64,000 nt of DNA from Saccopteryx bilineata (GCF_036850765.1 NC_089492.1:294274590-294338589); one strand, 5' to 3'; shown: positions 50,325 through 63,586, counted from the first letter of the stretch. Numbers and translations are program-made. Notes: generated by a model from the letters alone, not told the origin.

Positions 50325-51017
50325 ACAAAATAATAAAAATAAAAACAAAGAAAGTAAATCAGTGGACACTTGTAGAGCTGTGATGGGCAGGGAGAGATTA
50401 TAAAGATATGAAGTAAACCCACAGTGACAGACAGGGTCAGTATTAAGACTATGAGGAGGTTCAGTTTCACACATATGTTGAGGCTAAAAATAAAATAATT
50501 TGCCCCAAAATTTTTGGAAAATAGGTTTAGAAACTCTATGGTCAATACATATTCTCATGCCCTCTGGGGGTCAGTCTTTACTTAGTAACACCAAATATAC
50601 CGAACAATGAAGAACTGTCTTTCAATCAATAGGAATGCTGGCTAGGTAAAAAAAAAAACAAACTTATCTCTTCTTTAACTTCCTGCCTGGGAACAATATC
50701 TGATAACATACAAAAATTTACAAAACCTTTGGCTTATTTTCAATGACAATGACTTCACCCATGGAAGATAAGCATGGCAAGAAACCTTCCGATTTGTGTA
50801 CACACTGATCCTGCAGTTTTGTTCACAAAAATATTTCTGGATGCACATTTAGAAGAGGCACATTCCATCGAGCCTGTGCCTAGATATGGTCCCTTCCAAC
50901 CCCTATTAGGCCAGTGCTTCTGTAGCAATCAGAAGTTTCTTTTTAATCTCTATGGTCCTGCAACCAAGTGACCAGTAGTCATGAAATTGTAGATATTAGG
51001 AAACATGGCACACTGTA
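50325..51017. other. Unit sequence, no gene seen
   Basis: Homologous to 15820-16469 and 33585-34265. Confidence 0.5.
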
Positions 51018-51675
51018 TCAGAATCAGCCTGGCATGTTGATGTCCCTGGTTTGATTCCCAGTCAGGGCACAAAGGAGAAGAACCCATCTGCTTCTCTATC
51101 CCTCCCTCTCTTACTTCTCTCTCCCATTTCTGCAGCCATGGCTCGATTAGAGTGAATTGGCCCCATGTGCTGAGGAAGGTTCCATCTTATCTGTATCAGG
51201 CACTAAGAAGAGCTCAGTTGCTGAGCAATGGAGCAATGCCCCAAATGGGTAGAATATCACCCCTTAGTGGGCTTTCCTGGAGGATCTTTTTTTTTTTTTT
51301 TTTTTTTTTTACAGTGACAGAGAGAGGGATAGGGACAGACAGACAACAACAGAGAGAAATGAGAAGCATCAATCATTAGTTTTTCATTGTGACACCTTAG
51401 TTGTTCCTTGATTGCGTTCTCATATATGCCTTGACCACCGGCCTTCAGCAGACTGAGTAACCCCTTGCCAGTGACCTTGGGTCCAAGCTGGTGAGCTTTT
51501 GCTCAAACCAGATGAGCCCACGCTCAAGCTGGCGACCTCGGGGTCTCGAACCTGGGTGCTCCACATCCCAGTCTGATGCTCTATCCACTGTGCCACCGCC
51601 TGGCCAGGCCCAGGAGGATCTTGATTGAGGTGCATGTAGGAGTCTCTGTGCATCTCCTTCTCTCACTGAATAAAA
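51018..51675 (+). mobile_element. Old SINE-A shared by units 1-3, split by SINE-B
   Basis: Counterpart of 16470-16818, with the break at 51289. Confidence 0.65.
51289..51612 (-). mobile_element. SINE-B with 10-bp TSD nested in SINE-A
   Basis: Flanked by 'ggaggatctt' at 51279-51288 and 51613-51622. Confidence 0.9.
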
Positions 51676-52101
51676 ATAAAAAAGACACATAGCTCTTTGT
51701 AACACTTTCAAAAATGATTTCTTTCACCAATACTTGTAAAAAAAGTTTTTTCATGTGTTCGCAGAAGAAACTGATGTTGCAACACCTACCAATACTTCAA
51801 AACAATCTCTGAGTTTCCTAAATCTTATGGCATTTAGAATTCACATTAGACCCACAGAATCTGGCAGTCTATCCTAGGAGTATATGGGAAATAACAAAAA
51901 TTTGGCAAAAGGTGACTTCAGTACCACACTGTGCCTTCGAAGGCAGAGAAAGTTTGAGATCCATGTAAAAGTTGTTGACCTCTTCACCCCTCTAGAGCCA
52001 AAATCTACTTATAACCTAAATGACACAGTAAATTAAACATTCAAAATTTAGGAGGACTCAAACAAAAGGGGCTTCATTATTTTACAAACCAACAAAACAT
52101 G
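51676..52101 (-). other. 3' flank of pseudogene 4
   Basis: Shared with the 3' flanks of the other units. No gene. Confidence 0.5.
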
Positions 52102-52277
52102 GCCTGACCTGTGGTGGCGCAGTGGATAAAGCGTCAACCTGGAAACACTGAGGTTGCCGGTTCGAAACCCTGGGCTTGCCTGGTCAAGGCGCATATGGGA
52201 GTTGATGCTTCCTGCTCCTCCCCCCTTCTCTCTCTCTCTCCTCTCTATAATGAATAAATAAAATCTAAAAAAAAAAA
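52102..52277 (+). mobile_element. SINE-C with TSD of about 20 bp
   Basis: Flanked by 'caaaccaacaaaacatgg' and 'caaaccaacagaacatgg'. The empty site is visible in unit 2 near 17618. Confidence 0.9.
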
Positions 52278-52803
52278 TTATACAAACCAACAGAACATGG
52301 CTATGGCTTTTCCTGCATTGGTGACATCAACATTGGAAATATTCATCATAGGTATTTAGTGAAACCAGGTCCCTGAAAATGCTATCCATCTGCAAGCTGA
52401 CAGCTGAACACAGATGATCTTCTCTGGGGTCAACACTGAGTCACATCCATGGCTCAACTTATCAGAGTTAAATAAATGCTGATCTCCTAATAGATTATCC
52501 TACTCATCATTTTTTCAATAAATCAGGAAAAGAAATCAGCTTCCCTAAGAACATTAGAATAGTGGCTGATGTAAACAGTATACACCTGATAGATGGTACA
52601 GATGAAACACCTTTGGCCACCAAAATTTGCAAAGACAATAATCTGGAAAGAATCATGGAAAACTTATATACACATGCTCCCTCCTAAGAAAAGATTATGG
52701 GAAATTTTCATACTATGGACATTTAGGTGCATAAAATTAAAAAGCCAAATGGAGCCTCAGAGTTATCTACACTGTTGTTAACACTTATTAAAAAAAAACT
52801 GTA
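52278..52803 (-). other. 3' flank of pseudogene 4, up to the L1
   Basis: Shared with 17640-18300 and 35040-35940. Ends at the L1 insertion point 'aaaactgta'. Confidence 0.55.
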
Positions 52804-54065
52804 GGGGGAAGACAAGATGGCACTGGAGTAGGCGGATGGACCAACATCCACCTCCCAGAACCAAAGTGGACTAAAAACTAATTTTAAGAACTATCATCTG
52901 GAAAAACCAACTTTGGACTAAACTAAGAGGACTCTTCAACCAAGGAATACTGAAGAAGCCACACCGAGACTGGTAGGAAACGCGGAAACGTGGAGAGGGC
53001 TGCCCAGCTCCCTGGAGCGAATGGCAGCTGGGAGAGACTTGTGTGGTGGGAAGTGAGTTTAGCAGAGAGGGGAGGGTCCTGGGTCCCAGGAACAAAGCCC
53101 CAGCCTGCAGTCCCAGAGCCTAGAAGAGTTGTATGGACAGTATTTAGCTGGAAACAAGTCAGGATACTGTTTGTGAGAAAGAGACTGATTTCTCAGACCC
53201 AAGATTCTTCTTAAAGGAACCGCACAGAACATCTCTCTCACAACCACTAACCTGGGGCTCTGGGAGATGGAGAGAGAGGAGAGTAACAGAGTAGCAGGAA
53301 GAGAGTGTAATCTAGGAGGCACAGGGAGAAACATTTTGGGAGACACCTACCCTAATCCCTGGGATGAGTCACTCTCCAAATCTGACGTGAATATTTCTCC
53401 TGGAAAACACAATACCAGCAAAGGGAAGCAGGACACCAGCCAAACAAGCTCTCCTGCAGCACTCAGAGCAGAGTCATTTAGAAGGACGGAGCTTTTGGGG
53501 CTACAGTAGTGAGTATTAGGGTCTGAGCTGCAGCGCCCACACCCCACACAGCTGAGGGCTCGCCGGAGGGTGGATGGTGGCGGGATGCAGAAACGCGGTT
53601 CTGTCGGCAAGGGTGGAAGCTGGCTGGCCACCACTAGGCCCAGGTGTGAGCTCAGTCTTGCTGGGGAGGAGGGGGCGTGCAAAAGTGGTCAAGCCCAGCT
53701 GCGGGCCACCTGTAGTCCAGCCTGCAGGAGAAGGGTGGGAACCCTGGAAGGGGTGGACACCAGCCCTTGAACAAGGGCGTAGGAGCACAGCCTTGCCCCG
53801 TCCGCGGAACTGAGGCTTGTGGCTTGACTTGGGAGCCAGTTCCTCCCGTGGGGGTTGAGCCAAAAACCCAGAACAGGCAGAGTCCCGCTACTGAGCGTGG
53901 GTACGCAGTCCTGCAGCCCCAGTTGGCAGGCACTGGCAACACTCATACCCAAATGCCCTAGGCAGCCATAGCAGAGGGGGTGGTGGGCCTGCAGACAGAC
54001 CATACCTAGGGAACAGAAGCCACACCCAGTGGACTCCAGTGGTTAAAACCTTCCTTTACACAGAG
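52804..54065 (+). promoter_or_regulatory. L1 5' UTR
   Basis: GC-rich leader before ORF1, containing several short antisense open frames without family resemblance. The internal Pol II promoter of L1 is expected here. Confidence 0.6.
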
Positions 54066-54350
54066 AAAATGAGAAGGCAGAGAAATGCAACACAAATGAA
54101 TCAAGAGAAATCCCCAGAAAAGGATCTGAATGAATCAGATAAAACCAAATTACCAGATGCATAGTTTAAAATAACGATTGTTAGGATGCTCAAAGATATT
54201 AGAAAAACAATAAATGGTCATTATAAATACCTAAATAAAGAGATAGCAAATATAAAAAAGGACATTGAAATAATAAAGAAGAATCAGTCAGAAATGACAA
54301 ATACAATATCAGAAATGAAGAACACAATGGAAGGAATTAAAAGCAGGATA

Positions 54351-54680
54351 GGCTGACCAGGCAGTGGCACAGTGGATAGAGCATCAGACTGGGATGCAGA
54401 GGACCCAGGTTCGAGACCCCGAGGTCACCAGCTTGAGTGCGGGCTTATCTGGTTTGAGCAAAGCTCACCAGCTTGGACCCAAGGTCGCTGGTTCGAGCAA
54501 GGGGTTACTCGGTCTACTGAAGGCCCACGGTCAAGGCACATATGAGAAAGCAATCAATGAACAACTAAAGTGCCACAACAAGAAACTGATGATTGATGCC
54601 TCTCATCTCCGCTCCTGTCTTCCGTCTGTCCCTATCTATCCCTCTCTCTGACTTTCTCTCTGTCTCTGTTAAAAAAAAAA
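54351..54680 (+). mobile_element. SINE-B in L1 ORF1, 13-bp TSD
   Basis: Flanked by 'aaaagcaggatag' (54338-54350 and 54681-54693). Confidence 0.93.
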
Positions 54681-54697
54681 AAAAGCAGGATAGATGG

Positions 54698-54903
54698 TCT
54701 GACCTGTGGTGGCGCAGTGGATAAAGCGTGACCTGGAAATGCTGAGGTCGCCGGTTCGAAACCCTGGGCTTGCCTGGTCAAGGCACATATGGGATTTGAT
54801 GCTTCCAGCTCCTCCCCCTTCTCTCTTTCTGTCTCTCTCTCCTCTGTCTCCCTCTCTCTCCTCTCTAAAAATGAATAAATAAATAAATTAATTAAAAAAA
54901 ATA
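54698..54903 (+). mobile_element. SINE-C in L1 ORF1, 16-bp TSD
   Basis: Flanked by 'aaagcaggatagatgg' (54682-54697 and 54904-54919). It reused the duplication left by the adjacent SINE-B, so two insertions hit one short A-rich site. Confidence 0.93.
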
Positions 54904-55605
54904 AAAGCAGGATAGATGGACCGGAGAATCGAATCAGCAAGTTAGAGGACATGATAAATAAAGGCACGGAAGCAGAGCAGAAACAAGAAAAGAGACTCAA
55001 AATGTCTGAGCAAACTCTGAGAGAGCTGTGACAACATGAAGAGAAATAACATCTGCATCATAGGTGTTCCTGAAGAAGAAGAGAAAGAACAAGGGATAGA
55101 GACTTTGATCAAGCATATCATAGCTGAAAACTTCCCTCAATTAAGGCAGGAAAGCATCTCACATGTTCAAGAAGCACAGAGGACTCCATTAAGGAGAAAC
55201 CCAAAGAAATCAACACCAAGGCACATCATAATTAAAATACCAAAGCTAAGTGATAAAGAGAAAATATTAAAAGCTGCTAGAGAAAAAAAGACTATCACCT
55301 ACAAAGGAGCCCCCTTAAGGATGACTTCTGACTTCTCAACAGAAACACTTGAGGCCAGAAGGGAATAGCAAAAAATATTCAAAGTAATGCAGAACAAGAG
55401 CCTATAACCAAGACTACTTTATCCAGTAAGGCTATCTTTTAAAATTGAAGGAGAAATTAAAAGCTTCCCAGAACAAAAAAAAACTCAAGGAATTCACTAC
55501 AACCAAACCAAGGCTGCAAGAAATGCTAAGGGGACTGTTTTAAACAGATCAAAGGAAAAAAATAATATAGCAAAAGAGGAATACTGTTTTAAAGAATAAA
55601 ATAGC

Positions 55606-55692
55606 TGGCAGGTGGATCCCGGTCGGGCACATGCAGGAGTCTGTCTGACTGTCTCTCCCTGTTTCCAGCTTCAGAAAAATGAAAAAAAAAAA
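55606..55692 (+). mobile_element. 5'-truncated SINE-A, 15-bp TSD
   Basis: Only the last 75 or so bases of SINE-A plus tail, flanked by 'aaagaataaaatagc' (55591-55605 and 55693-55707). Confidence 0.92.
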
Positions 55693-56525
55693 AAAAGAAT
55701 AAAATAGCAATAAACAATTACATATCAATAATAACCTTAAATGTAAATGGATTAAATGATCCAATCAAAAGACAGAGGGGAGCTGCGTGGATAAGAAAAC
55801 AGGACCCACACATATGCTGTCTACAAGAGACACACCTCAAAACAAAAGATGCACATAGACCGAAGATAAAAGGATGGAAAAAATATTCACACAAATGGAC
55901 ATGAAAAAAAAAGCTGGGGTAGCAATACTTATATCAGAGAAAATGGACTTTAAAACAAAGACTATAGTTAGAGATAAAAAAGATCACTACATAATGTTAA
56001 AGGGAGCAATCCAACAGGAAGGTATAACCATTATAAATATCTACGCACCTAATATAGGAGCACCTAAATATATAAAGCAGATTTTGATAAATTTAAAGGG
56101 TGAGATAAACAGCAATACTATAATAGTAGGGGATTTCAATACCTCACTAACTTCACTAGATAGATCCTCAAGAAAGAAAATTAACAAAGAAACAGCAGAC
56201 TTAAAGAACATACAAGATCAACTCCAACTCGATTTAATAGATATCTTCAGAACCTTTCACCCTAAGGCAGCAGAATATACATTCTTTTCAAGTGCTCATG
56301 GTACATTCTCTAGAATAGACCACATGTTAGGGCACAAAAGCGGTCTCAACAAATTGAAGAAGATTGAAATCATATCAAGCACTTTCTCTGATCACAATGG
56401 CATGAAACTAGAATCAACAGAAAAATTGAAAAATACTCAAACACTTGGAAACTAAATAGCATGTTATTAAATAATGAATGGGTAAACAATGAGATCAAAG
56501 AAGAAATTAAAAAGTTCCTAGAAAT

Positions 56526-56913
56526 GGGCCCAGGTTGGTTGGTTCAGCGGTAGAGCGTCGGCCTGGCGTGTGGGGGACCTGGGTTTGATTCCTGACCAGG
56601 ACACATAGGACAAGCATCCATTTGCTTCTCCACCCCCACCCCCTTCTTCCTCTCTGTCTCTCTCTTCCCCTCTCGCAGCCAAGGCTCCATTGGAGCAAGG
56701 ATGGCCCGGGCACTGGGGATGGCTCCTTGGCCTCTGCCCCAGGCGCTAGAGTGGCTCTGGTCACGGCAGAGTGATGCCCCGGATGGGCAGAGCATCGCTC
56801 CCTGGTGGGCAGAGTGTCGCCCCTGGTGGGCGTGCCGGGTGGATCTCGGTCGGACGCATGCGGGAGTCTGACTGTCTCTCCTCGTTTCCAGCTTCAGAAA
56901 AATACAAAAAAAA
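56526..56913 (+). mobile_element. SINE-A in L1 ORF2, 17-bp TSD
   Basis: Flanked by 'aaaaagttcctagaaat' (56509-56525 and 56914-56930). Confidence 0.93.
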
Positions 56914-56973
56914 AAAAAGTTCCTAGAAATCAATGATAATGAGCATACATCAACTCAAAATTTATGGGACACA

Positions 56974-57349
56974 GGCCCTGGCCGGTTGGCTCAGTGGTAG
57001 AGCGTCGGCCTGGCATGCAGGAGTCCCAGGTTCGATTCCTGGCCAGGGCACACAGGAGAAGCGCCTATCTGCTTCTCCACGCCCCCTCCTTCCTCTCTGT
57101 TTCTCTCTTCCCCTCCCACAGCCAAGGCTCCATTGGAGCAAAAAGATGGCCCGGGTGCTGGAGATGGCTCCTTGGCCTCTGCCCCAGGCACTAGAGTGGC
57201 TCTGGTCACAACAGAGCGATGCCCCGAATGGGCAGAGCATCGCCCCCTGGTGGGTGTGCCAGGTGGATCCCGGTTGGGCACATGTGGGAGTCTGTCTGAC
57301 TGCCTCCCTGTTTCCAGCTTCAGGAAAAAAAAATTTTTTTAAAAGAGAA
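56974..57349 (+). mobile_element. SINE-A in L1 ORF2
   Basis: Flanked by 'aaaatttatgg' (56957 and 57350). Confidence 0.9.
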
Positions 57350-58265
57350 AAAATTTATGGAACCCAGCAAATGCAGTCCTGAGAGGGAAGTTCATAGCAT
57401 TACAGACATACATCAAGAAGCTAGAAAAAGCTCAAATGAAAAACTTGACCCTACATCGAAAAGAACTAGAAAAAGAACAGCAAGTAAAGCCCAGAGCTAG
57501 TAGAAAGAAGGAAATAATAAAGATCAGAACAGAAATAAATGACATAGAGACTAAAGAAACAATACAGAGGATCAATGAAACCAGGAGCTTGTTCTTTGAA
57601 AAGGTAAACAAGATCGATGAATCTTTAACCAGACTCACCAAGAAAAAAAGAGAGAGGACTCAAGTAAATAAAATTAGAAAGGAGAGTGGAGAAATAACAA
57701 CTGACACAACAGAAATACAAAATATTGTAAGAAAATACTATGAAGAACTGTACGCCAAAAAACTAGACAACCTAGTGGACCAATTCCTTGAAACATATAA
57801 TCTTCCAAAAATTAATCTGGAAGAATCAGAAAATCGAAACAGACCAATTACAACAAATGAGATTGAAACAGTTATCAAAAAACTCCCCAAAAAGGAAAGT
57901 CCTGGGCCTGATGGCTTCACAAGTGAATTCTACCAAATATTCAAAGAAGAAATAACTCCTATCTTTTTTAAGCTATGTCAAAAAATTCAAGAGAAAGGAA
58001 GACTTCCAAGCTCCTTTTATGAGGCAAGCATAATTCTGATTCCAAAACCAGGCCAAGACAACACAAAGAAAGAAAATTATAGGCCAATATCCCTGATGAA
58101 TTTAGATGCTAAAATCCTCAACAAAATATTAGCAAACTGAATCCAGCAATATATGAAAAAAATCATACACCATGATCAAGTGGGATTTATTCTGGGGAGG
58201 CAAGGCTATTGCAATATTTGCAAATCAATCAATGTGATTCATCACATAAACAAAAGGAAGGAAGA

Positions 58266-58662
58266 GCCCTGGCCGGTTGGCTCAGCGGTAGAGCGTCGGC
58301 CTAGCGTGCGGAGGACCCGGGTTCGATTCCCGGCCAGGGCACACAGGAGAAGCGCCCATTTGCTTCTCCACCCCTCCGCCATGCTTTCCTCTCTGTCTCT
58401 CTCGTCCCCTCCCGCAGCCAAGGCTCCATTGGAGCAAAGATGGCCCGGGCGCTGGGGATGGCTCTGTGGCCTCTGCCCCAGGCGCTAGAGTGGCTCTGGC
58501 CGCAACATGGTGACGCCCAGGATGGGCAGAGCATCGCCCCCTGGTGGGCAGAGCGTCGCCCCTGGTGGGCGTGCCGGGTGGATCCCGGTCGGGCGCATGC
58601 GGGAGTCTGTCTGACTGTCTCTCCCTGTTTCCAGCTTCAGAAAAATGGAAAAAAAAAACAAA
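58266..58662 (+). mobile_element. SINE-A in L1 ORF2, young subfamily
   Basis: Flanked by 'aacaaaaggaaggaa' copies (near 58250 and 58664). 'cctagcgtgcggaggacc' type. Confidence 0.92.
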
Positions 58663-59113
58663 CAACAAAAGGAAGGAAAAGAACTATATGATAATTTCAA
58701 TAGATGCAGACAAAGCATGTGATAAAATCCAGCACCCATTCATGATCAAAACTCTCAACAAAGTGGGAATATAGGGAACATACCTCAACATGATAAAGGC
58801 CATCTATGACAAACCCACAGCCAACATCATACTCAATGGGCAAAAATTAAAAGCAATCCCCTTAAGATCAGGAACAAGGCAGGGGTGCCCCCTTTCACCA
58901 CTCTTATTCAACATAGTTCTGGAAGTCCTAGCCACAGCAATTAGACAAGAAAAAAAAAGGTATCCAAATTGGAAAAAAAGAAGTAAAACTATCATTATTT
59001 GCAGATGATATGATATTGTATATAGAAAACCCTAAAGTCGCAGTCACAAAACTACTAGACCTGATAAATGAATTCAGCAAGCTGGCAGGATATAAAATTA
59101 ATACTCAGAAATC

Positions 59114-59487
59114 ATGGCCCTGGCTGGGTGGTAGAGCGTCGGCCTGGCATGCAGAGGTCCCGGGTTAGATTCCTGGCCAGGGCACACAGGAGAGGCGCCC
59201 ATCTGCTTCTCCACCCCTCCCCCTCTCCTTCCTCTCTGTCTCTCTCTTACCCTCCCACAGCGAGGCTCCATTGGAGCAAAGATGGCCCGGGTGCTGGGGA
59301 TGGCTCCTTGGTCTCTGCCCCAGGTGCTAGAGTGGCTCTGATTGATGCAGAGCGATGGCCTGGAGGGGCAGAGCATCGCCCCCTGGTGGGCAGAGCGTCA
59401 CCCCCTGGTGGGTGTGCCAGGTGGATCCCGGTCGGGCGCATGTGGGAGTCTGTCTGACTGTCTCTCCCCGTTTCCAGCTTCAGAAAA
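59114..59487 (+). mobile_element. SINE-A in L1 ORF2
   Basis: Flanked by 'agaaatca' copies. Slight head deletion. Confidence 0.88.
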
Positions 59488-60330
59488 AAAGAAAAAGAAA
59501 TCAGAGGCATTTTTATGCACTAACAATGAACTGTCAGAAAGAGAAATTAAGGAATCAATCCCCTTTACCATTGCAACCAAAAAAATAAAGTACCTAGGAA
59601 TAAATTTAACCAGGGAGATTAAAGACTTGTACTCGGAACATTATAAAACATTGATAAAAGAAATCAGGGAAGATACAAACAAGTGGAGGCATATACCGTG
59701 CTCATGGTTAGAAAGAGTAAACATCATTAAAATGTCTATATTACCCAAAGCAATTTATAAATTCAATGCAATACTGATTAAAATACCAATGACTTACTTA
59801 AAAGATACAGAACACATATTCCAAAAATTTCTATGGAACCAAAAGAGAATATGAATAGCCTCAGCAATCTTGAAAAGGAAGAATAAAGTGGGACGTATCA
59901 CACTTCTGGATATCAAGTTTTACTACAAGGCCATTGTACTCAAAACAGCCTGGTACTGGCATAAGAACAGGCATATAGATCAATGGAACAGAACTGAGAA
60001 CCCAGAAATAAACCCACACTTTTATGGACAACTGATATTTGACAAAGGAGGTAAGAGCATACATTGGAGTAAAGACAGCCTCTTCAACAAATGGTGTTGG
60101 GAAAATTGGACAGCTACCTACAAAAGAATGAAACTAGACCACCAACTTACACCATTCACCAAAATAAACTCAAAATGGATAAAAGACTTAAATGTAAGCT
60201 GTAAAACCATAAGCATCTTAGAAAAAAACATAGGCAGTAAGCTCTCTGACATCTCTCGCAGCAATATATTTGCTGATTTGTCTCCACAGGCAAGTGAAAT
60301 AAAAGACAGGATAAACAAATGGGACTTTAA

Positions 60331-60723
60331 GGGCCCTGGCTGGTTGGCTCAGCAGTAGAGCGTCGGCCTAGCGTGCGGAGGACCCGGGTTCGATTTCCGG
60401 CCAGGGCACACAGGAGAAGCGCCCATTTGCTTCTCCACCCCTCCGCCGCGCCTTCCTCTCTGTCTCTCTCTTCCCCTCCCACAGCCAAGGCTCCATTGGA
60501 GCAAAATGGCCCGGGCGCTGGGGATGGCTCTGTGGCCTCTGCCTCAGGCGCTGGAGTGGCTCTGGTCGCAACATGGCGATGCCCAGGATGGGCAGAGCAT
60601 CGCCCCCTGGTGGGCAGAGCGTCGCCCATGGTGGGCGTGCCGGGTGGATCCCGGTCGGGCGCATGCGGCAGTCTGTCTGACTGTCTCTCCCTGTTTCCAG
60701 CTTCAGAAAAATGCAAAAAAGCC
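60331..60723 (+). mobile_element. SINE-A in L1 ORF2, young subfamily, 14-bp TSD
   Basis: Flanked by 'caaatgggacttta' (60316-60329 and 60724-60737). Confidence 0.93.
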
Positions 60724-61479
60724 CAAATGGGACTTTATCAAACTAAAAAGCTTCTGCACAGCTAAAGACAATAAGAACAGAATAAAAAGACAAACTACAC
60801 AATGGGAGAATATATTGACAATGCATCTGATGAGGGGTTAATAACCAAAATTTATAAAGAACTTGTAAAACTTAATACCATGAAGACAAACAATCCAATC
60901 CAAAAATGGGCAAAAGAAATGAATATACACTTCTCCAAAGAGGACATACAGATGGCCAATAGGCGTATGAAAAAATGCTCAACATCACTAATCATTAGAG
61001 AAATGCAAATTAAAACCACAATGAGATATCATCTCACACCACTCAGAATGGCGCTCATCAACAAAACAACACTGAGTAAGTGCTGGCGAGGATGTGGAGA
61101 AAAGGGACCCCTCCTGCACTGCTGGTGGGAATGCAGATTGGTGCAGCCACTGTGGAAAACAGTATGGAGATTCCTGAAGAAATTAAAAATCGAACTGCCT
61201 TTTGACCCAGCTATACCACTGTTAGGAATATGCCCCAGGAACACCATAGCACTGTTTGAAAAGAAGAAATGCACCCCCATGTTTATGGCAGCATTGTTCA
61301 TAATAGCGAAAATCTGGAAACAGTCCAAGTGTCCATCAGTGGACGAGTGGATTAAAAAGCTTTGGTACATATATACTATGGAATACTACTCAGCCATAAG
61401 AAATGATGACATCGGATCATTTACAACAACATGGATGGACCTTGATAACATTATACTGAGCGAAATAAGTAAATCATAA

Positions 61480-62104
61480 AAACTAAAAACTATATGATTC
61501 CATACACAGGTGGGACATAAAAATGAGACTCAGAGACATGGACAAGAGTGTGGGGGTTACAGGGCAGGGCAGAGGAGAGGGATGGGTTTGGTGGAGGGGA
61601 GGGGCACAAAGAAAATCAGTTTGTTTTTTTTACAGAGGCAGAGATAGACAGGGACAGACAGACAGGAACGGAGAGAGATGAGAAGCATCAATCATCAGTT
61701 TCTCGTTGAGCATTGCGACTTCTTAGTTGTTCATTGATTGCTTTCTCACATGTGCCTTGACCGTGGGCCTTCAGCAGACCGAGTAACCCCCTGCTGGAGC
61801 CAGCGACCTTGGGTCTAAGCTGGTGAGCTCTTTGCTCAAGCTAGATGAGCCCGTGCTCAAGCTGGCGACCTCAGGGTCTCGAACCTGGGTCCTTCCACAT
61901 CCCAGTCCGATGCTCTATCCACTGCGCCACCACCTGGTCAGGCAGAAAATCAGTTTGAAGGTGACGGAAGACAATTGGACTTTGGGCGATGGGAATGCAG
62001 CCTAATCAAATGTCAAAATAACCTAGAGATGTTTTCTCTGAACAAATGTACCCTGATTTACCAATGTCACCCCATTAAAATTAATCAAAGAAAAAGAAAA
62101 AAAA
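61480..62104 (+). other. L1 3' UTR and tail
   Basis: G-rich 'ggagaggggagg'-type tract near 61560-61610, then the SINE-B insertion, then the A-rich end. No gene. Confidence 0.75.
61624..61943 (-). mobile_element. SINE-B in L1 3' UTR, 13-bp TSD
   Basis: Flanked by 'gaaaatcagtttg' (61611-61623 and 61944-61956). The only reverse-oriented SINE in the L1. Confidence 0.93.
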
Positions 62105-62162
62105 GACTGTAAATTTCTGATATTTCTAAGATTGTCCTCTAATGTGAACTCTCATGTGCTTA

Positions 62163-62351
<189 letters not shown>

Positions 62352-62665
62352 TTACATTTACTGAATTCATAGGGTCTTTCTCCTGTGTGAGCTCCCTGTT
62401 GATATCAAAGGCCACTGCTATGGAAGAAGATTTCCCACATTCACTGCACTCAAAGGGCCTTTATCCAGTGTGAACTCTCTGCTGATAATGGAAAGCAGTT
62501 TTTGTGATAAAGGATTTCCTACATTCACTGCACTCATAGGGTCTTTCTCCTCTGTGAACTCCCAGATGATATCAAAGGCTAGTGCTACTGGAAAAAGATT
62601 TCTCACATTCACTGCACTGATAAAGCCTTTCTCCAGTGTAAACTTTCTGATGATAAAAAAGTTTA

Positions 62666-63054
62666 GAGGCCCTGGCCGGTTGGCTCAGTGGTAGAGTGTC
62701 GGCCTGGCGTGCAGAAGTCCTGGGTTCGATTCCCAGCCAGGGTACAAAGGAGAAGCGCCCATCTGCTTCTCCACCCCTCCCCCTCTCCTTCCTCTCTGTC
62801 TCTCTCTTCCCCTCCCACAGTGAGGCTCCATTGGAGCAAGGATGGCCCAGGCGCTGGGGATGGCTCCTTGGCCTCTGCCCCAGGAGCTAGAGTGGCTCTG
62901 GTCGCAACAGAGCGACGCCCCGGAGGGGCAGAGCATTGCCCCCTGGTGGGCAGAGTGTCGCCCCCTGGTGAGCGTGCTGGGTGGATCCCGGTGGGGTGCA
63001 TGCGGGAGTCTGTCTGACTGTCTCTCCCCGTTTCCAGCTTCAGAAAAATACAAA
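62666..63054 (+). mobile_element. SINE-A in pseudogene 4, TSD
   Basis: Flanked by 'aaaaaagttta' (62655-62665 and 63055-63065). Confidence 0.92.
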
Positions 63055-63250
63055 AAAAAAGTTTATAGTTTACAGTAAAAAATTTCCCACATTCATTGCA
63101 CCCATAAGGCCTTTCTCCTTTGTGAACACTCTGACAAATATGAAGAACCAAATTCTAAATCTGTTTAAATAAAAATATTATAACATTCACCAAGAAAATC
63201 AAATCAACCCTAGTGTAAATTATCTGATGATAATAAAGTTTAGACTTTTT

Positions 63251-63586
63251 TTTTTTTTTACAGAGACAGAGAGTGAGTTAGAGAGAGGAATAGACAGGGA
63301 CAGACAGGAATGGAGAGAGATGGGAAGCATCAATCATTAGTTTTACATTGTGTGTGGCAATACCTTAGTTGTTCATTGATTGCTTTCTCATATGTGCCTT
63401 GATCGCGGGCCTTCAGCAGACTAAGTAACCCCTTGCTGGAGCCAGTGACTTTTGGGTTCAAGCTGGTGGGCTTTTTGCTCAAACCAGATGAGCCTGCGCT
63501 CAAGCTGGTGACCTCGGAGTCTCGAACCTGGGTCCTCTACATCCCAGTCCAATGCTCTATCCACTGCACCACCGCCCAGTCAGGTC
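63251..63586 (-). mobile_element. SINE-B in pseudogene 4, 15-bp TSD
   Basis: Flanked by 'aagtttagacttttt' (63236-63250 and 63587-63601). Confidence 0.93.

Larger units (their letters stand above)
54068..55545 (+). pseudogene. L1 ORF1 (RNA-binding chaperone), broken
   Basis: Starts at an ATG near 54068. The open block 55036-55368 has the typical central and C-terminal ORF1p pattern (NICIIGVPE.EE, then RHIIIKIPK and TYKGAPLRMTSDFS). In-frame stops are seen near 54163, 55030 and 55366, plus two SINE insertions. Confidence 0.88.
55708..61479 (+). pseudogene. L1 ORF2 (endonuclease and reverse transcriptase), broken
   Basis: Endonuclease part at 55715-56455: N-V-N-G-L near the start, LQETH, GDFN, and the SDH motif near 56390. 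The reverse transcriptase follows from 57436, with the GPDGF region and YRPISL. The catalytic F-A-D-D motif is encoded at about 58998-59010. The C-terminal Cys-rich part ends at the stop 61477-61479. Five SINE-A insertions and several stops or frameshifts inactivate it. Confidence 0.9.
52804..62104 (+). mobile_element. Full-length L1 retrotransposon, inactive, carrying nine nested SINE copies
   Basis: Begins 'gggggaagacaagatgg', has a 1.25-kb 5' UTR, ORF1, ORF2, a 3' UTR and an A-rich end. Flanking duplication about 'aaaactgta' (52795-52803) and 'aaaagactgta' (62101-62111). Subtracting the SINEs leaves about 6.4 kb, the full-length L1 size. ORF1 and ORF2 both contain stops besides the insertions, so it is dead. 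It lies antisense to the KZNF pseudogene, in its 3' region. Confidence 0.93.
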
